Below, one piece after another: positions 11,337-23,448 of a DNA stretch of 64,000 bases. The notes under the pieces were generated by a model, which did not search any database, was not told the DNA's origin, and saw nothing but the letters and a program-made list of their open reading frames with translations. Source of the DNA: Pseudomonas fragi (lineage in GTDB: Bacteria; Pseudomonadota; Gammaproteobacteria; Pseudomonadales; Pseudomonadaceae). How positions within the stretch are numbered: position 1 is the stretch's first letter; every line of letters starts with the position of its first letter. Made by a program: the position numbers and the translations under genes. The stretch covers positions 4,176,501 to 4,240,500 of the forward strand of contig NZ_LT629783.1 of NCBI RefSeq assembly GCF_900105835.1, in the 5' to 3' direction.

Positions 11337-12683
11337 GTGTCTCTGATCGCTTCTGACCACTTCCGCATCGTTGTCGGCCTCGGCAAGAGCGGCATGTCCC
11401 TGGTGCGCTTCCTGGCGCAGCGGGGCGTGTCGTTTGCCGTGGCAGACACGCGGGAAAACCCGCCGGAGCTGGCCACGCTGCGCCGTGACTACCCGCAAGT
11501 GGAAGTGCGTTGTGGCGAGCTGGATGTCGACTTCCTGTGCCGCGCCGACGAGCTTTACGTGAGCCCCGGCCTGGCCCTGGCGACACCGGCCCTGCAAGCC
11601 GCAGCGGCGCGTGGCGTGAAGCTGTCGGGCGATATCGACCTGTTCGCGCGTAACGCGAAAGCACCCATCGTGGCAATCAGCGGTTCCAATGCCAAAAGCA
11701 CCGTAACCACCCTGGTCGGCGAAATGGCTGCAGCAGCCGGCAAGCGCGTGGCCGTCGGTGGCAACCTCGGCACGCCGGCGCTGGACCTGCTCAGCGATGA
11801 TATCGAGCTGTACGTCATGGAGCTGTCGAGCTTCCAGCTGGAGACCACCAACCAGCTGGGTGCTGAAGTGGCCACCGTGCTCAATGTCAGCGAAGACCAC
11901 ATGGACCGCTACAGCGGCCTGCCTGCGTACCACCTGGCCAAGCACCGGATTTTCCGTGGCGCCCGCCAGGTGGTGGTCAACCGCCAGGATGCCCTGACCC
12001 GTCCGCTGATGAGCGAAGGTCAGCCGTGCTGGACCTTCGGCCTGGGCGCGCCGGACTTCAAGGCCTTCGGCCTGCGTGAAGAAAACGGCGAAAAATACCT
12101 CGCCTTTGAATTCCAGAACCTGATGCCTGTGCGCGAGCTGAAGGTGCGTGGCGCCCACAACCAGGCCAATGCCCTGGCGGCGCTGGCGCTGGGGCATGCG
12201 GTGGGTCTGCCGTTCGACGCCATGCTCAGTAGCCTGCGCAACTTCACCGGCCTTGAGCACCGCTGCCAGTGGGTGCGCGAGCTTGACGGCGTGAGCTACT
12301 ACAACGATTCAAAAGCCACCAATGTCGGTGCCGCGCTGGCTGCCATTGAAGGCCTGGGCATGGACATGGACGGCAAGCTGGTGCTGATCGCCGGCGGTGA
12401 CGGCAAGGGTGCCGATTTCAGCGGCCTGCATGATTCCGTGGCCAAGTACTGCCGCGCCGTGGTGCTGATGGGCCGTGATGCTGGCCTGATCGCCGACGCC
12501 CTGGGCGACGCCGTGCCGCAAGTGCGCGTCGCATCGCTGGACGAAGCCATCGCACAAAGCCGCGCCCTGGCCCAACCAGGTGATGCGGTGTTGCTGTCGC
12601 CGGCCTGCGCCAGTTTCGACATGTTCAAGAACTACGAAGAGCGCGGCCAGTTGTTCGCCCGCGCCGTGGAGGTGCTGGCATGA
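11337..12683 (+). CDS. murD: UDP-N-acetylmuramoylalanine--D-glutamate ligase
   Basis: MurD adds D-glutamate to UDP-MurNAc-L-Ala in the cytoplasm, using ATP. The N-terminus shows a Rossmann-like RIVVGLGKSGMSLVRFLA for the UDP substrate, then the Mur ligase P-loop AISGSNAKSTVTTLVGE, the SSFQLETT motif, NVSEDHMDRY and the C-terminal YYNDSKATNVGAALAA and AGGDGKGADF. The start is a GTG at 11337 with GAGG about eight bases upstream. It has 448 residues, and its stop overlaps the ftsW ATG by four bases. Codon 2-7 (SLIASD) matches Pseudomonas MurD starts. Confidence 0.97.
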   Translation: MSLIASDHFRIVVGLGKSGMSLVRFLAQRGVSFAVADTRENPPELATLRRDYPQVEVRCGELDVDFLCRADELYVSPGLALATPALQAAAARGVKLSGDIDLFARNAKAPIVAISGSNAKSTVTTLVGEMAAAAGKRVAVGGNLGTPALDLLSDDIELYVMELSSFQLETTNQLGAEVATVLNVSEDHMDRYSGLPAYHLAKHRIFRGARQVVVNRQDALTRPLMSEGQPCWTFGLGAPDFKAFGLREENGEKYLAFEFQNLMPVRELKVRGAHNQANALAALALGHAVGLPFDAMLSSLRNFTGLEHRCQWVRELDGVSYYNDSKATNVGAALAAIEGLGMDMDGKLVLIAGGDGKGADFSGLHDSVAKYCRAVVLMGRDAGLIADALGDAVPQVRVASLDEAIAQSRALAQPGDAVLLSPACASFDMFKNYEERGQLFARAVEVLA

Positions 12684-13894
12684 TATTCGGCATCCTCAAG
12701 CCTTATCCTTCGCCGCTGGTCACGGGTCGTGGCATCGACCTCGACTTCCCGTTGCTGGCCGGTTGCCTGGCCTTGCTCGGCCTGGGCCTGGTGATGATCA
12801 CCTCGGCATCGTCCGAAGTCGCCGCGCTGCAGTCGGGCAACACCCTGTACCACATGATCCGCCACCTGTTTTACATCGTCCTCGGCCTGGGCGCGTGCAT
12901 CATGACCATGATGGTGCCGATCGCGACCTGGCAACGCATGGGCTTCATGTTGCTGATCGGTGCATTCGGCTTGCTGGTGGCGGTACTGATCCCGGGCATT
13001 GGCCGTGAGGTAAACGGCTCGATGCGCTGGATCGGTTTCAGCTTCTTCAACGTGCAGCCTTCAGAAATCGCCAAGGTCTTTGTGGTGATCTACCTCGCGG
13101 GGTATCTGGTACGCCAGCAAAAGGAAGTGCGCGAAAGCTGGATGGGCTTTTTCAAGCCATTTATCGTGCTGCTACCGATGGCCGGCTTGCTGCTGATGGA
13201 GCCCGACTTCGGTGCCACCGTGGTAATGATGGGCGCTGCGGCTGCCATGTTGTTCCTCGGCGGTGTGGGCCTGTTCCGCTTCGCCCTGATGGTGGCGCTG
13301 GCAGTGGGCGCGGTGTTTGTGCTGGTACAGGCACAACCGTACCGGATGGCGCGTTTGATCACCTTTACCGACCCCTGGTCTGACCAGTTCGGCTCCGGCT
13401 ACCAGTTGACCCAGGCCCTGATCGCCTTTGGTCGCGGCGAGTGGTTTGGTGTCGGTCTGGGCAACAGCGTGCAGAAGCAGTTCTACCTGCCTGAAGCGCA
13501 TACCGACTTCGTGTTCTCGGTACTGGCCGAAGAGCTGGGTGTGGTCGGTTCGCTGCTCACCGTGGCGCTGTTTGTGTTCGTGTGTGTGCGTGGCATGTAT
13601 ATCGGCATGTGGGCCGAGCGCGCCAAACAATATTTCTCGGCTTATATGGCCTACGGCCTGTCGTTCCTGTGGATCGGCCAGTTCCTGATCAATATCGGGG
13701 TGAACGTCGGCCTGCTGCCCACCAAGGGCCTGACCCTGCCGTTCCTCAGTTATGGCGGCAGCTCGCTGGTGATTTGCTGTGTGTGTATGGGCTTGTTGCT
13801 GCGCATCGAGTGGGAGAGCCGTACCCACCTGGGCAGTGAAGAGACCGACTTTAAAGAAAGCGACTTCGCAGAGGAGCCGACCCATGGGCGCTAA
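12680..13894 (+). CDS. ftsW: septal peptidoglycan glycosyltransferase FtsW
   Basis: FtsW is the SEDS-family polymerase that makes septal glycan strands from lipid II in complex with FtsI. The 404-residue protein is polytopic with about ten membrane segments. Family signatures include MITSASSEVAA in the first segment, GSMRWIGFSFFNVQPSEIAK, MEPDFGATVVM, GSGYQLTQALIAFGRG, GLGNSVQKQFYLPEAHTDF (containing the catalytic-loop Asp region) and TKGLTLPFLSYGGSSL near the end. It overlaps murD by four bases, and murG starts eleven bases before its stop. Confidence 0.96.
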   Translation: MIFGILKPYPSPLVTGRGIDLDFPLLAGCLALLGLGLVMITSASSEVAALQSGNTLYHMIRHLFYIVLGLGACIMTMMVPIATWQRMGFMLLIGAFGLLVAVLIPGIGREVNGSMRWIGFSFFNVQPSEIAKVFVVIYLAGYLVRQQKEVRESWMGFFKPFIVLLPMAGLLLMEPDFGATVVMMGAAAAMLFLGGVGLFRFALMVALAVGAVFVLVQAQPYRMARLITFTDPWSDQFGSGYQLTQALIAFGRGEWFGVGLGNSVQKQFYLPEAHTDFVFSVLAEELGVVGSLLTVALFVFVCVRGMYIGMWAERAKQYFSAYMAYGLSFLWIGQFLINIGVNVGLLPTKGLTLPFLSYGGSSLVICCVCMGLLLRIEWESRTHLGSEETDFKESDFAEEPTHGR

Positions 13895-14946
13895 TGTGCT
13901 GATCATGGCGGGCGGCACCGGTGGCCACGTGTTCCCGGCGCTGGCCTGCGCCCGCGAATTCGAAGCCCGTGGCTACACCGTGCACTGGCTCGGTACGCCC
14001 CGAGGCATCGAGAACGAACTGGTCGAGCCGGCCGGTTTCAAGCTGCACCTGATCAACGTGGCGGGCCTGCGTGGCAAGAGCAAGCTGTCGTTGCTCAAAG
14101 CGCCGTTCGTGCTGCTCAAGGCGCTGTTCCAGGCGCGCAAGATTATTCGCCAGCTCAAGCCGGTCTGCGTGCTCGGGTTTGGTGGCTATGTGACTGGGCC
14201 TGGCGGGCTGGCGGCGAAAACCTGTGGCGTGCCGGTGATCATTCACGAGCAGAACGCGGTCGCCGGTACGGCCAACCGTTTGCTGGTGCCGATGACCAGC
14301 CGCGTGTGCGAAGCCTTCCCGGGTACTTTTACGGCCTCGGACACGCTGCGCAGCACCGGTAACCCGGTACGCCCCGAGCTGTTTACCCTGGCGCCACGCG
14401 CGCCGCTCGAAGGGCGCAAGGCGCGCCTGCTGGTGCTGGGCGGCAGCCTGGGCGCCGAGCCGCTGAACAAGTTGTTGCCTGAAGCCCTGGCCCTGGTGCC
14501 GGCGGACATTCGCCCTGAAGTGTTTCATCAGGCCGGCAAGCAACATGACCAGATCACCGCCGAGCGCTATGCCGCGGTCGGCGTCGAGGCTGACGTACAG
14601 CCTTTTATCAAGGATATGGCCCACGCCTATGGCTGGGCCGACCTGGTGGTTTGTCGCGCAGGCGCGCTGACCGTCAGTGAACTGGCTGCGGCCGGTCTGC
14701 CATCGCTGCTGGTGCCATTGCCCCACGCGATTGATGACCATCAGAGCCGTAACGCCGACTTTTTGGCACGCGAGGGCGCCGCCTTCCTGATGCCACAAGC
14801 GACAACTGGCGCAGCCGAACTGGCTGCACGCCTGACAGAGGTTTTGATGCAACCGGAACGACTCAACAGCATGGCGGCCAATGCCCGCCGCCTGGCCAAA
14901 CCCGATGCGACCCGCAACGTTGTAGATATCTGCCTGGAGGTGGCCA

Positions 14947-14954
<8 letters not shown>
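13884..14954 (+). CDS. murG: UDP-GlcNAc--MurNAc-pentapeptide pyrophosphoryl-undecaprenol GlcNAc transferase
   Basis: MurG is a GT-B glycosyltransferase on the inner face of the membrane that converts lipid I to lipid II. The N-terminal glycine-rich loop [41 protein letters not shown] and the C-terminal UDP-GlcNAc site ([33 protein letters not shown]) are all present. The open frame extends back to 13779 inside ftsW, but the ATG at 13884 has GAGGAG eight bases ahead and gives 356 residues, the family size. It overlaps ftsW by 11 and murC by 8 bases. Confidence 0.97.
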
Positions 14955-17360
<2,406 letters not shown>

Positions 17361-17364
17361 GTCC

Positions 17365-18231
17365 ATGCAAGGTGCATCGCTTCGTCATCAACCACCTGCT
17401 CCCGGCCGCAAGCCGGTGCCGCGTGGCGCCAGCCGGATGGTGGCGAAAGAACCGATGTCGGTGCGTTTGCCAAAAGCCAATTTCGGCTTTTTGAAAGCCC
17501 TGTTCTGGCCGGTGCTGTTGGTAGCACTGGGGTATGGCACCTACGAAGGTGCGCAGCGTTTGATGCCGTATGCGGATCGGCCGATCACCAATGTCAATGT
17601 GCAGGGTGACTTGACCTATATCAGCCAGCAAGCCGTGCAACAGCGTATTGCTCCGTATGTGGGAGCGAGCTTCTTCACGGTGGACCTGGCTGGCATGCGC
17701 ACCGAGCTTGAGCAGATGCCCTGGATCGCCCACGCCGAAGTACGCCGTGTGTGGCCCGATCAGGTGGTGATCCGTCTTGAGGAGCAACTGCCGGTGGCGC
17801 GCTGGGGTGATGAAGCCCTGCTCAACAACCAGGGCCAGGCGTTCACCCCGCGTGAGCTGGCCAACTACGAACACTTGCCGCAGCTGTTTGGTCCACAACG
17901 GGCCCAGCAGCAGGTGATGCAGCAGTATCAGGTGTTGAGCCAGATGCTGCGTCCGATGGGCTTTTCCATAGTCCGGCTGGAATTGCGTGAGCGCGGCAGC
18001 TGGTTCCTGACCACCGGAGCCGGCAGTGCAGGGCCTGGGATCGAGCTGCTGTTGGGGCGCGATCACCTGGTAGAAAAAATGCGTCGCTTCATAGCCATCT
18101 ATGAAAAAACGCTGAAAGAACAGATTACAAACATAGCGCGCATCGATTTGCGTTATGCCAACGGATTGGCCGTCGGCTGGCGGGAACCTGTGGCACCCAC
18201 GATAGCCCAACCCGCTGTCGCGAAGAATTAA
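17365..18231 (+). CDS. ftsQ: cell division protein FtsQ
   Basis: FtsQ is a bitopic inner-membrane protein that anchors the FtsQLB complex and connects it to other divisome parts. The 288-residue protein has an extended basic cytoplasmic N-terminus, one membrane segment at about residues 43-62 ([16 protein letters not shown]), then a POTRA domain beginning [20 protein letters not shown] and the beta domain ([20 protein letters not shown]). An internal Met ([12 protein letters not shown]) is an alternative start but the first ATG, directly behind ddlB, is preferred by position. It is followed by ftsA after 15 bases. Confidence 0.95.
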   Translation: MQGASLRHQPPAPGRKPVPRGASRMVAKEPMSVRLPKANFGFLKALFWPVLLVALGYGTYEGAQRLMPYADRPITNVNVQGDLTYISQQAVQQRIAPYVGASFFTVDLAGMRTELEQMPWIAHAEVRRVWPDQVVIRLEEQLPVARWGDEALLNNQGQAFTPRELANYEHLPQLFGPQRAQQQVMQQYQVLSQMLRPMGFSIVRLELRERGSWFLTTGAGSAGPGIELLLGRDHLVEKMRRFIAIYEKTLKEQITNIARIDLRYANGLAVGWREPVAPTIAQPAVAKN

Positions 18232-18246
18232 GAAGAGGCAGGACCC

Positions 18247-19506
18247 ATGGCAAACGTGCAAAGCGGAAAAATGATCGTCGGTCTCGATATCGGCACCTCC
18301 AAGGTGGTGGCGCTGGTGGGCGAGGTCGGTGAAGACGGTACGATCGAAATCGTCGGTATTGGCACGCATCCGTCCCGGGGCCTGAAGAAAGGCGTGGTGG
18401 TGAACATCGAGTCCACCGTGCAATCGATCCAGCGCGCTATCGAAGAAGCGCAGCTGATGGCCGGTTGCCGGATTCACTCGGCGTTTGTCGGCGTGGCCGG
18501 CAACCACATCCGCAGCCTGAATTCCCACGGCATCGTGGCGATTCGTGATCGTGAAGTCAGCACCGCCGACCTTGAGCGCGTGCTCGACGCGGCTCAGGCT
18601 GTTGCGATCCCGGCTGACCAGCGTGTGCTGCACACCCTGGCCCAGGACTATGTAATCGACAACCAGGAAGGCGTGCGTGAGCCACTGGGCATGTCGGGCG
18701 TGCGTCTGGAAGCCAAGGTCCACGTTGTGACCTGCGCCGTGAATGCTGCCCAGAACATCGAGAAGTGCGTGCGCCGCTGTGGCCTTGAGGTGGACGACAT
18801 CATCCTCGAGCAACTGGCGTCGGCCTACTCGGTGCTGACCGATGACGAAAAAGAACTGGGCGTGTGCCTGGTGGATATCGGCGGCGGTACCACCGACATC
18901 GCGATCTTCACCGAAGGCGCGATTCGCCACACGGCGGTGATCCCGATTGCGGGTGACCAGGTGACCAACGACATCGCGATGGCGCTGCGTACACCGACCC
19001 AATATGCCGAAGAAATCAAGATTCGTTACGCCTGTGCACTGGCCAAGCTGGCTGGCGCCGGCGAAACCATCAAGGTGCCAAGCGTGGGCGATCGTCCACC
19101 GCGTGAACTGTCCCGTCAGGCCCTGGCCGAAGTGGTCGAGCCGCGTTACGACGAGCTGTTCACCCTGATTCAGGCCGAGCTGCGTCGCAGCGGTTACGAG
19201 GACCTGATCCCGGCGGGCATCGTGTTGACCGGTGGTACTTCAAAGATGGAAGGCGCGGTCGAACTGGCCGAAGAGATCTTCCACATGCCGGTGCGTCTGG
19301 GCGTGCCGCACAGCTTCAAGGGCTTGACCGACGTTGTGCGCAATCCGATTTACTCCACCGCTGTGGGCTTGTTGCTGTACGGGCTGCAAAAGCAGTCAGA
19401 CGGTATCTCCATATCGGGTATCAGCAACCGCGACAACTACAGCAGTGACGAACAAAAAGCCCCTGTGCTTGAGCGCCTCAAGCGCTGGGTGCAGGGCAAC
19501 TTTTAA
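18247..19506 (+). CDS. ftsA: cell division protein FtsA
   Basis: FtsA is the actin-like ATPase that tethers FtsZ filaments to the membrane and recruits later division proteins. The 419 residues show the phosphate-1 motif MIVGLDIGTSKVVALVGE, the phosphate-2 motif CLVDIGGGTTDIAIF, the adenosine motif GIVLTGGTSKMEGAVELA, and a C-terminal amphipathic helix (APVLERLKRWVQGNF) that serves as membrane-targeting sequence. AAGAGGCAGGACCC just upstream supplies the ribosome-binding site. A 73-base gap separates it from ftsZ, the largest gap inside the cluster apart from the one before lpxC. Confidence 0.97.
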   Translation: MANVQSGKMIVGLDIGTSKVVALVGEVGEDGTIEIVGIGTHPSRGLKKGVVVNIESTVQSIQRAIEEAQLMAGCRIHSAFVGVAGNHIRSLNSHGIVAIRDREVSTADLERVLDAAQAVAIPADQRVLHTLAQDYVIDNQEGVREPLGMSGVRLEAKVHVVTCAVNAAQNIEKCVRRCGLEVDDIILEQLASAYSVLTDDEKELGVCLVDIGGGTTDIAIFTEGAIRHTAVIPIAGDQVTNDIAMALRTPTQYAEEIKIRYACALAKLAGAGETIKVPSVGDRPPRELSRQALAEVVEPRYDELFTLIQAELRRSGYEDLIPAGIVLTGGTSKMEGAVELAEEIFHMPVRLGVPHSFKGLTDVVRNPIYSTAVGLLLYGLQKQSDGISISGISNRDNYSSDEQKAPVLERLKRWVQGNF

Positions 19507-19579
19507 AGCTTGAGCTGTAAACAGATTCAAAGCAGTAGAAGTAGGCGAAAAAAACTAGAGAACTGAAAGGAGAGGGACC

Positions 19580-20794
19580 ATGTTCGAACTCGTAGACAAC
19601 ATCCCGCAAAGCCCGGTAATTAAAGTTATCGGTGTTGGTGGTGGCGGTGGCAATGCTGTTAACCACATGGTTAAGAGCAACATCGAAGGCGTGGAATTCA
19701 TCTGCGCCAACACTGACGCACAAGCGCTGAAAAGCATTGGTGCGCGGACCATCCTGCAACTGGGCACTGGCGTGACCAAGGGCCTGGGTGCCGGCGCGAA
19801 CCCTGAGGTCGGTCGTCAGGCTGCCCTGGAAGACCGCGAGCGCATCGCTGAAGTGTTGCAGGGCACCAACATGGTGTTCATCACCACGGGCATGGGCGGT
19901 GGTACCGGTACCGGTGCTGCGCCGATCATTGCTGAAGTGGCCAAGGAAATGGGCATCCTCACCGTTGCGGTGGTGACCCGTCCGTTCCCGTTCGAAGGTC
20001 GCAAGCGCATGCAGATCGCCGACGAAGGTATTCGTCTGCTGTCCGAAAGCGTCGATTCGTTGATCACGATTCCGAACGAAAAACTGCTCACCATCCTGGG
20101 TAAAGACGCGAGCCTGCTGTCTGCGTTCGCCAAGGCCGATGACGTACTGGCCGGTGCCGTTCGCGGTATCTCCGACATCATCAAGCGTCCGGGCATGATC
20201 AACGTCGACTTTGCCGACGTGCGCACCGTGATGAGCGAAATGGGCATGGCGATGATGGGCACTGGCTGCGCCAGCGGTCCGAACCGTGCTCGCGAAGCCA
20301 CCGAAGCGGCCATCCGCAACCCGTTGCTCGAAGACGTGAACCTGGAAGGCGCTCGCGGCATCCTGGTGAACATCACCGCCGGTCCTGACCTGTCCCTGGG
20401 TGAGTACTCCGACGTGGGTAGCATCATCGAAGCCTTCGCTTCGGAGCACGCGATGGTCAAGGTCGGTACTGTTATCGACCCGGACATGCGCGACGAGCTG
20501 CATGTCACCGTGGTTGCTACTGGTCTGGGTGCAAAAATCGAGAAGCCGGTCAAGGTTGTCGACAACACCCTGCAAGCTTCCTACGCAGCTTCTTCGGCAC
20601 ACAGCGCCCCTGTTCGTCAGGAAGCGCGTACCGAGCGTCAGGAACAACCGGTGGTCAACTACCGTGATCTGGACCGCCCGACTGTGATGCGTAATCAGGC
20701 CCAGCAAGGCGCGACGACCGCTGCCAAGCTCAACCCGCAAGACGATCTGGATTACCTGGACATCCCGGCTTTCCTGCGTCGTCAGGCTGATTAA
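19580..20794 (+). CDS. ftsZ: cell division protein FtsZ
   Basis: FtsZ is the tubulin-like GTPase that polymerises into the Z-ring. The 404 residues show VIGVGGGGGNAVNHM at the N-terminus, the tubulin signature GMGGGTGTGAAPIIAEVAKE, NVDFADVRTVM with the T7-loop region, and a conserved C-terminal tail DYLDIPAFLRRQAD that binds FtsA and ZipA. The linker before the tail is rich in Q and R, typical of pseudomonads. A strong AAGGAGAGGGACC site precedes the ATG, in keeping with the need for high FtsZ levels. The gene sits between ftsA and lpxC. Confidence 0.98.
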   Translation: MFELVDNIPQSPVIKVIGVGGGGGNAVNHMVKSNIEGVEFICANTDAQALKSIGARTILQLGTGVTKGLGAGANPEVGRQAALEDRERIAEVLQGTNMVFITTGMGGGTGTGAAPIIAEVAKEMGILTVAVVTRPFPFEGRKRMQIADEGIRLLSESVDSLITIPNEKLLTILGKDASLLSAFAKADDVLAGAVRGISDIIKRPGMINVDFADVRTVMSEMGMAMMGTGCASGPNRAREATEAAIRNPLLEDVNLEGARGILVNITAGPDLSLGEYSDVGSIIEAFASEHAMVKVGTVIDPDMRDELHVTVVATGLGAKIEKPVKVVDNTLQASYAASSAHSAPVRQEARTERQEQPVVNYRDLDRPTVMRNQAQQGATTAAKLNPQDDLDYLDIPAFLRRQAD

Positions 20795-20821
20795 TGAAAT
20801 CAATCAGGGGGATTAAGGTGA

Positions 20822-20854
20822 TTGGTATTCAGCAAAGGCTCGGTCTGCTATTAT
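20822..20854 (+). promoter_or_regulatory. candidate lpxC promoter
   Basis: TATTAT at 20849-20854 is a good -10-like hexamer about 50 bases ahead of the lpxC start. The best -35-like hexamer, TTGGTA at 20822-20827, is 21 bases away, too far for a normal promoter. Either the -35 box is poor or the promoter is not a standard sigma70 one. Confidence 0.35.
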
Positions 20855-20870
20855 CGCCAGCCTTTGTTGA

Positions 20871-21818
<948 letters not shown>

Positions 21819-21843
21819 GTAAAACTTCTTTCTCTAGTTTTTG

Positions 21844-21870
21844 AAGGCCACCCTCGGGTGGCCTTTTTTT
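21844..21870 (+). terminator. Rho-independent terminator of the dcw/lpxC transcript
   Basis: AAGGCCACC and GGTGGCCTT form a nine-pair stem with a CTCG tetraloop, followed by an uninterrupted T-run. It ends right at the stop of the convergent diguanylate cyclase gene. The opposite strand has no T-run, so it serves only rightward transcription. Confidence 0.93.
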
Positions 21871-23413
21871 ATGGCGCGGGTTTGGGTATCAGGGCATTGA
21901 CCCCGGTTTCATTGATGTCCATGACCCGGTTGCGCCCGCGTTTTTTCGCCTGGTAGAGCGCCTTGTCGGCGGTTCTGAGCAGTTGCTCCTGATCGTCACC
22001 GGGTTTGGCGTAGCGGGTGCAGGCACCCAGGCTGATGGTCAGTTTCGGGGTGTCGGGGTTGGCGGGCTCCATCTGCTCGACCGCGACGCGAATTTTCTCG
22101 GCGAGCAGGCGCGTGCCCGCCGCGTCGGTTTCGGTCAGCACCACTGCAAACTCTTCACCGCCATAGCGCGCCGCCAGGTCTGCGGGGCGGCGCACATGGG
22201 CCTTGATGGTCTGTGCTACCTGGCGCAGGGCTTCATCCCCGGCCTGGTGGCCGTAGTTGTCATTGAAGGCCTTGAAGTGGTCGATATCGATCATGATCAG
22301 TGACAGCGGCGCCCCCGAGCGCTGTGCGCGGCGCCATTCCAGATCCAGGGTCTTGTCCAGCATGCGTCGGTTGGCCAGCCCGGTCAGCGGGTCGGTGGCG
22401 GCCAGGGCGGCGAGTTCGCCTTCGGCGCGCTGGCGCAGGCGCAGTTCGCGCACCAGCAGCCAGGTCAGCCACAGCAAGCCCAGGCACAGCAGCAGGGTTG
22501 CGCTGCCGATCAACAGGGCGGTGTGCCGCCAGTTGCTGAAAATATGCTCGGTGGACAAGGCCACCACCACCAGCAGCGGCAGCTCGCTGACCTGGGCAAA
22601 GTTGTACAGGCGCTGCAGGTGATAGATGCCGGATACGGCGGTAAAGCTGCCGTAGCGCTCGGTTAAAAAGCGCAGGAAGATCGGCGTGTGCCCCAGGTCC
22701 TGGCCGGTATAGAACATGGTGGTGGCCGGGTACTGGATCAGCATGATGCCTTCGGTGCTGACCAGGCTGATATTGCCGGTAGGCCCCAGGTCCAGGCCGC
22801 GAAACAGGTTGTGAAAGTAACTCAGCTTCATCAGGGCCACGGCGACGCCGCCAAACTTGCCGTCGGGGGCAGTGATCCTGCGGCTGAGCACCAGGGTCCA
22901 GTCATTGGGGGTGTCGCTGGCAGGCAGGGGGCGGCTGATAAAGATGCCTTCGCTTTGCGCCTTGAGGTGAACCTTGAACCAGGGCTGCTGGCGGGCGTTG
23001 TCGAGCAGGGGCACGACCGGGCGTGAGCCGGCAATCACCTTGCCTTCGGCATCCAGCACAAAAAAGCCGGCATTGGACGGCGCTTCGGCGGCTCTGTCGA
23101 ACAGCAAGGGCTGTTGCGTCTGCGGCGAAAGCGAGGCCAGCGCCTGGCTTTGCACCAGGCTGACCAGGCTGTTGAGCGCTGAATCATAGGTGGACAGGGT
23201 ATTGCGGATATCACGGCTGATCAGTTGCACGATATTCAACGCAGAGCGCGCCGCATCATCTTCGGTATTGCGATACTCCCTGACCAGCAGGTAGCCGACG
23301 ATGCTCAGGATCGTAACCACCGACAAGGCGCTGGCCCAGACCAGCATGCGGCGGGTGATAACCGGTGTGCGCAGATGATATTTAATGGCTTGACCCTCTG
23401 AAGAAAAAACCAT
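21869..23413 (-). CDS. membrane diguanylate cyclase (periplasmic sensor + GGDEF), copy 1
   Basis: This enzyme is expected to make cyclic-di-GMP from two GTP in response to a periplasmic signal. From the start used (ATG at 23413; another in-frame ATG lies at 23431) it has a membrane segment near residues 20-45 (LVWASALSVVTILSIVGYLL), a periplasmic dCache-like region of about 240 residues, a second membrane segment (LLIGSATLLLCLGLLWLTWL), and a C-terminal GGDEF domain. The active-site motif is GGEEF, and an inhibitory-site motif RPAD lies five residues before it, so both catalysis and product inhibition look intact. DPLTGLANRRMLD opens the domain. It is closely related to the gene directly upstream, 35 bases away, and probably arose by tandem duplication. 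Confidence 0.9.
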   Translation of the reverse strand: MVFSSEGQAIKYHLRTPVITRRMLVWASALSVVTILSIVGYLLVREYRNTEDDAARSALNIVQLISRDIRNTLSTYDSALNSLVSLVQSQALASLSPQTQQPLLFDRAAEAPSNAGFFVLDAEGKVIAGSRPVVPLLDNARQQPWFKVHLKAQSEGIFISRPLPASDTPNDWTLVLSRRITAPDGKFGGVAVALMKLSYFHNLFRGLDLGPTGNISLVSTEGIMLIQYPATTMFYTGQDLGHTPIFLRFLTERYGSFTAVSGIYHLQRLYNFAQVSELPLLVVVALSTEHIFSNWRHTALLIGSATLLLCLGLLWLTWLLVRELRLRQRAEGELAALAATDPLTGLANRRMLDKTLDLEWRRAQRSGAPLSLIMIDIDHFKAFNDNYGHQAGDEALRQVAQTIKAHVRRPADLAARYGGEEFAVVLTETDAAGTRLLAEKIRVAVEQMEPANPDTPKLTISLGACTRYAKPGDDQEQLLRTADKALYQAKKRGRNRVMDINETGVNALIPKPAP

Positions 23414-23448
23414 GCACAACGGGCCTTTCATTCAAGGCGGATACTCAC

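Noticed and set aside
13851..14852. 333-codon minus-strand frame opposite murG
   Set aside because: Shadow of murG with no recognisable domain or ribosome-binding site.
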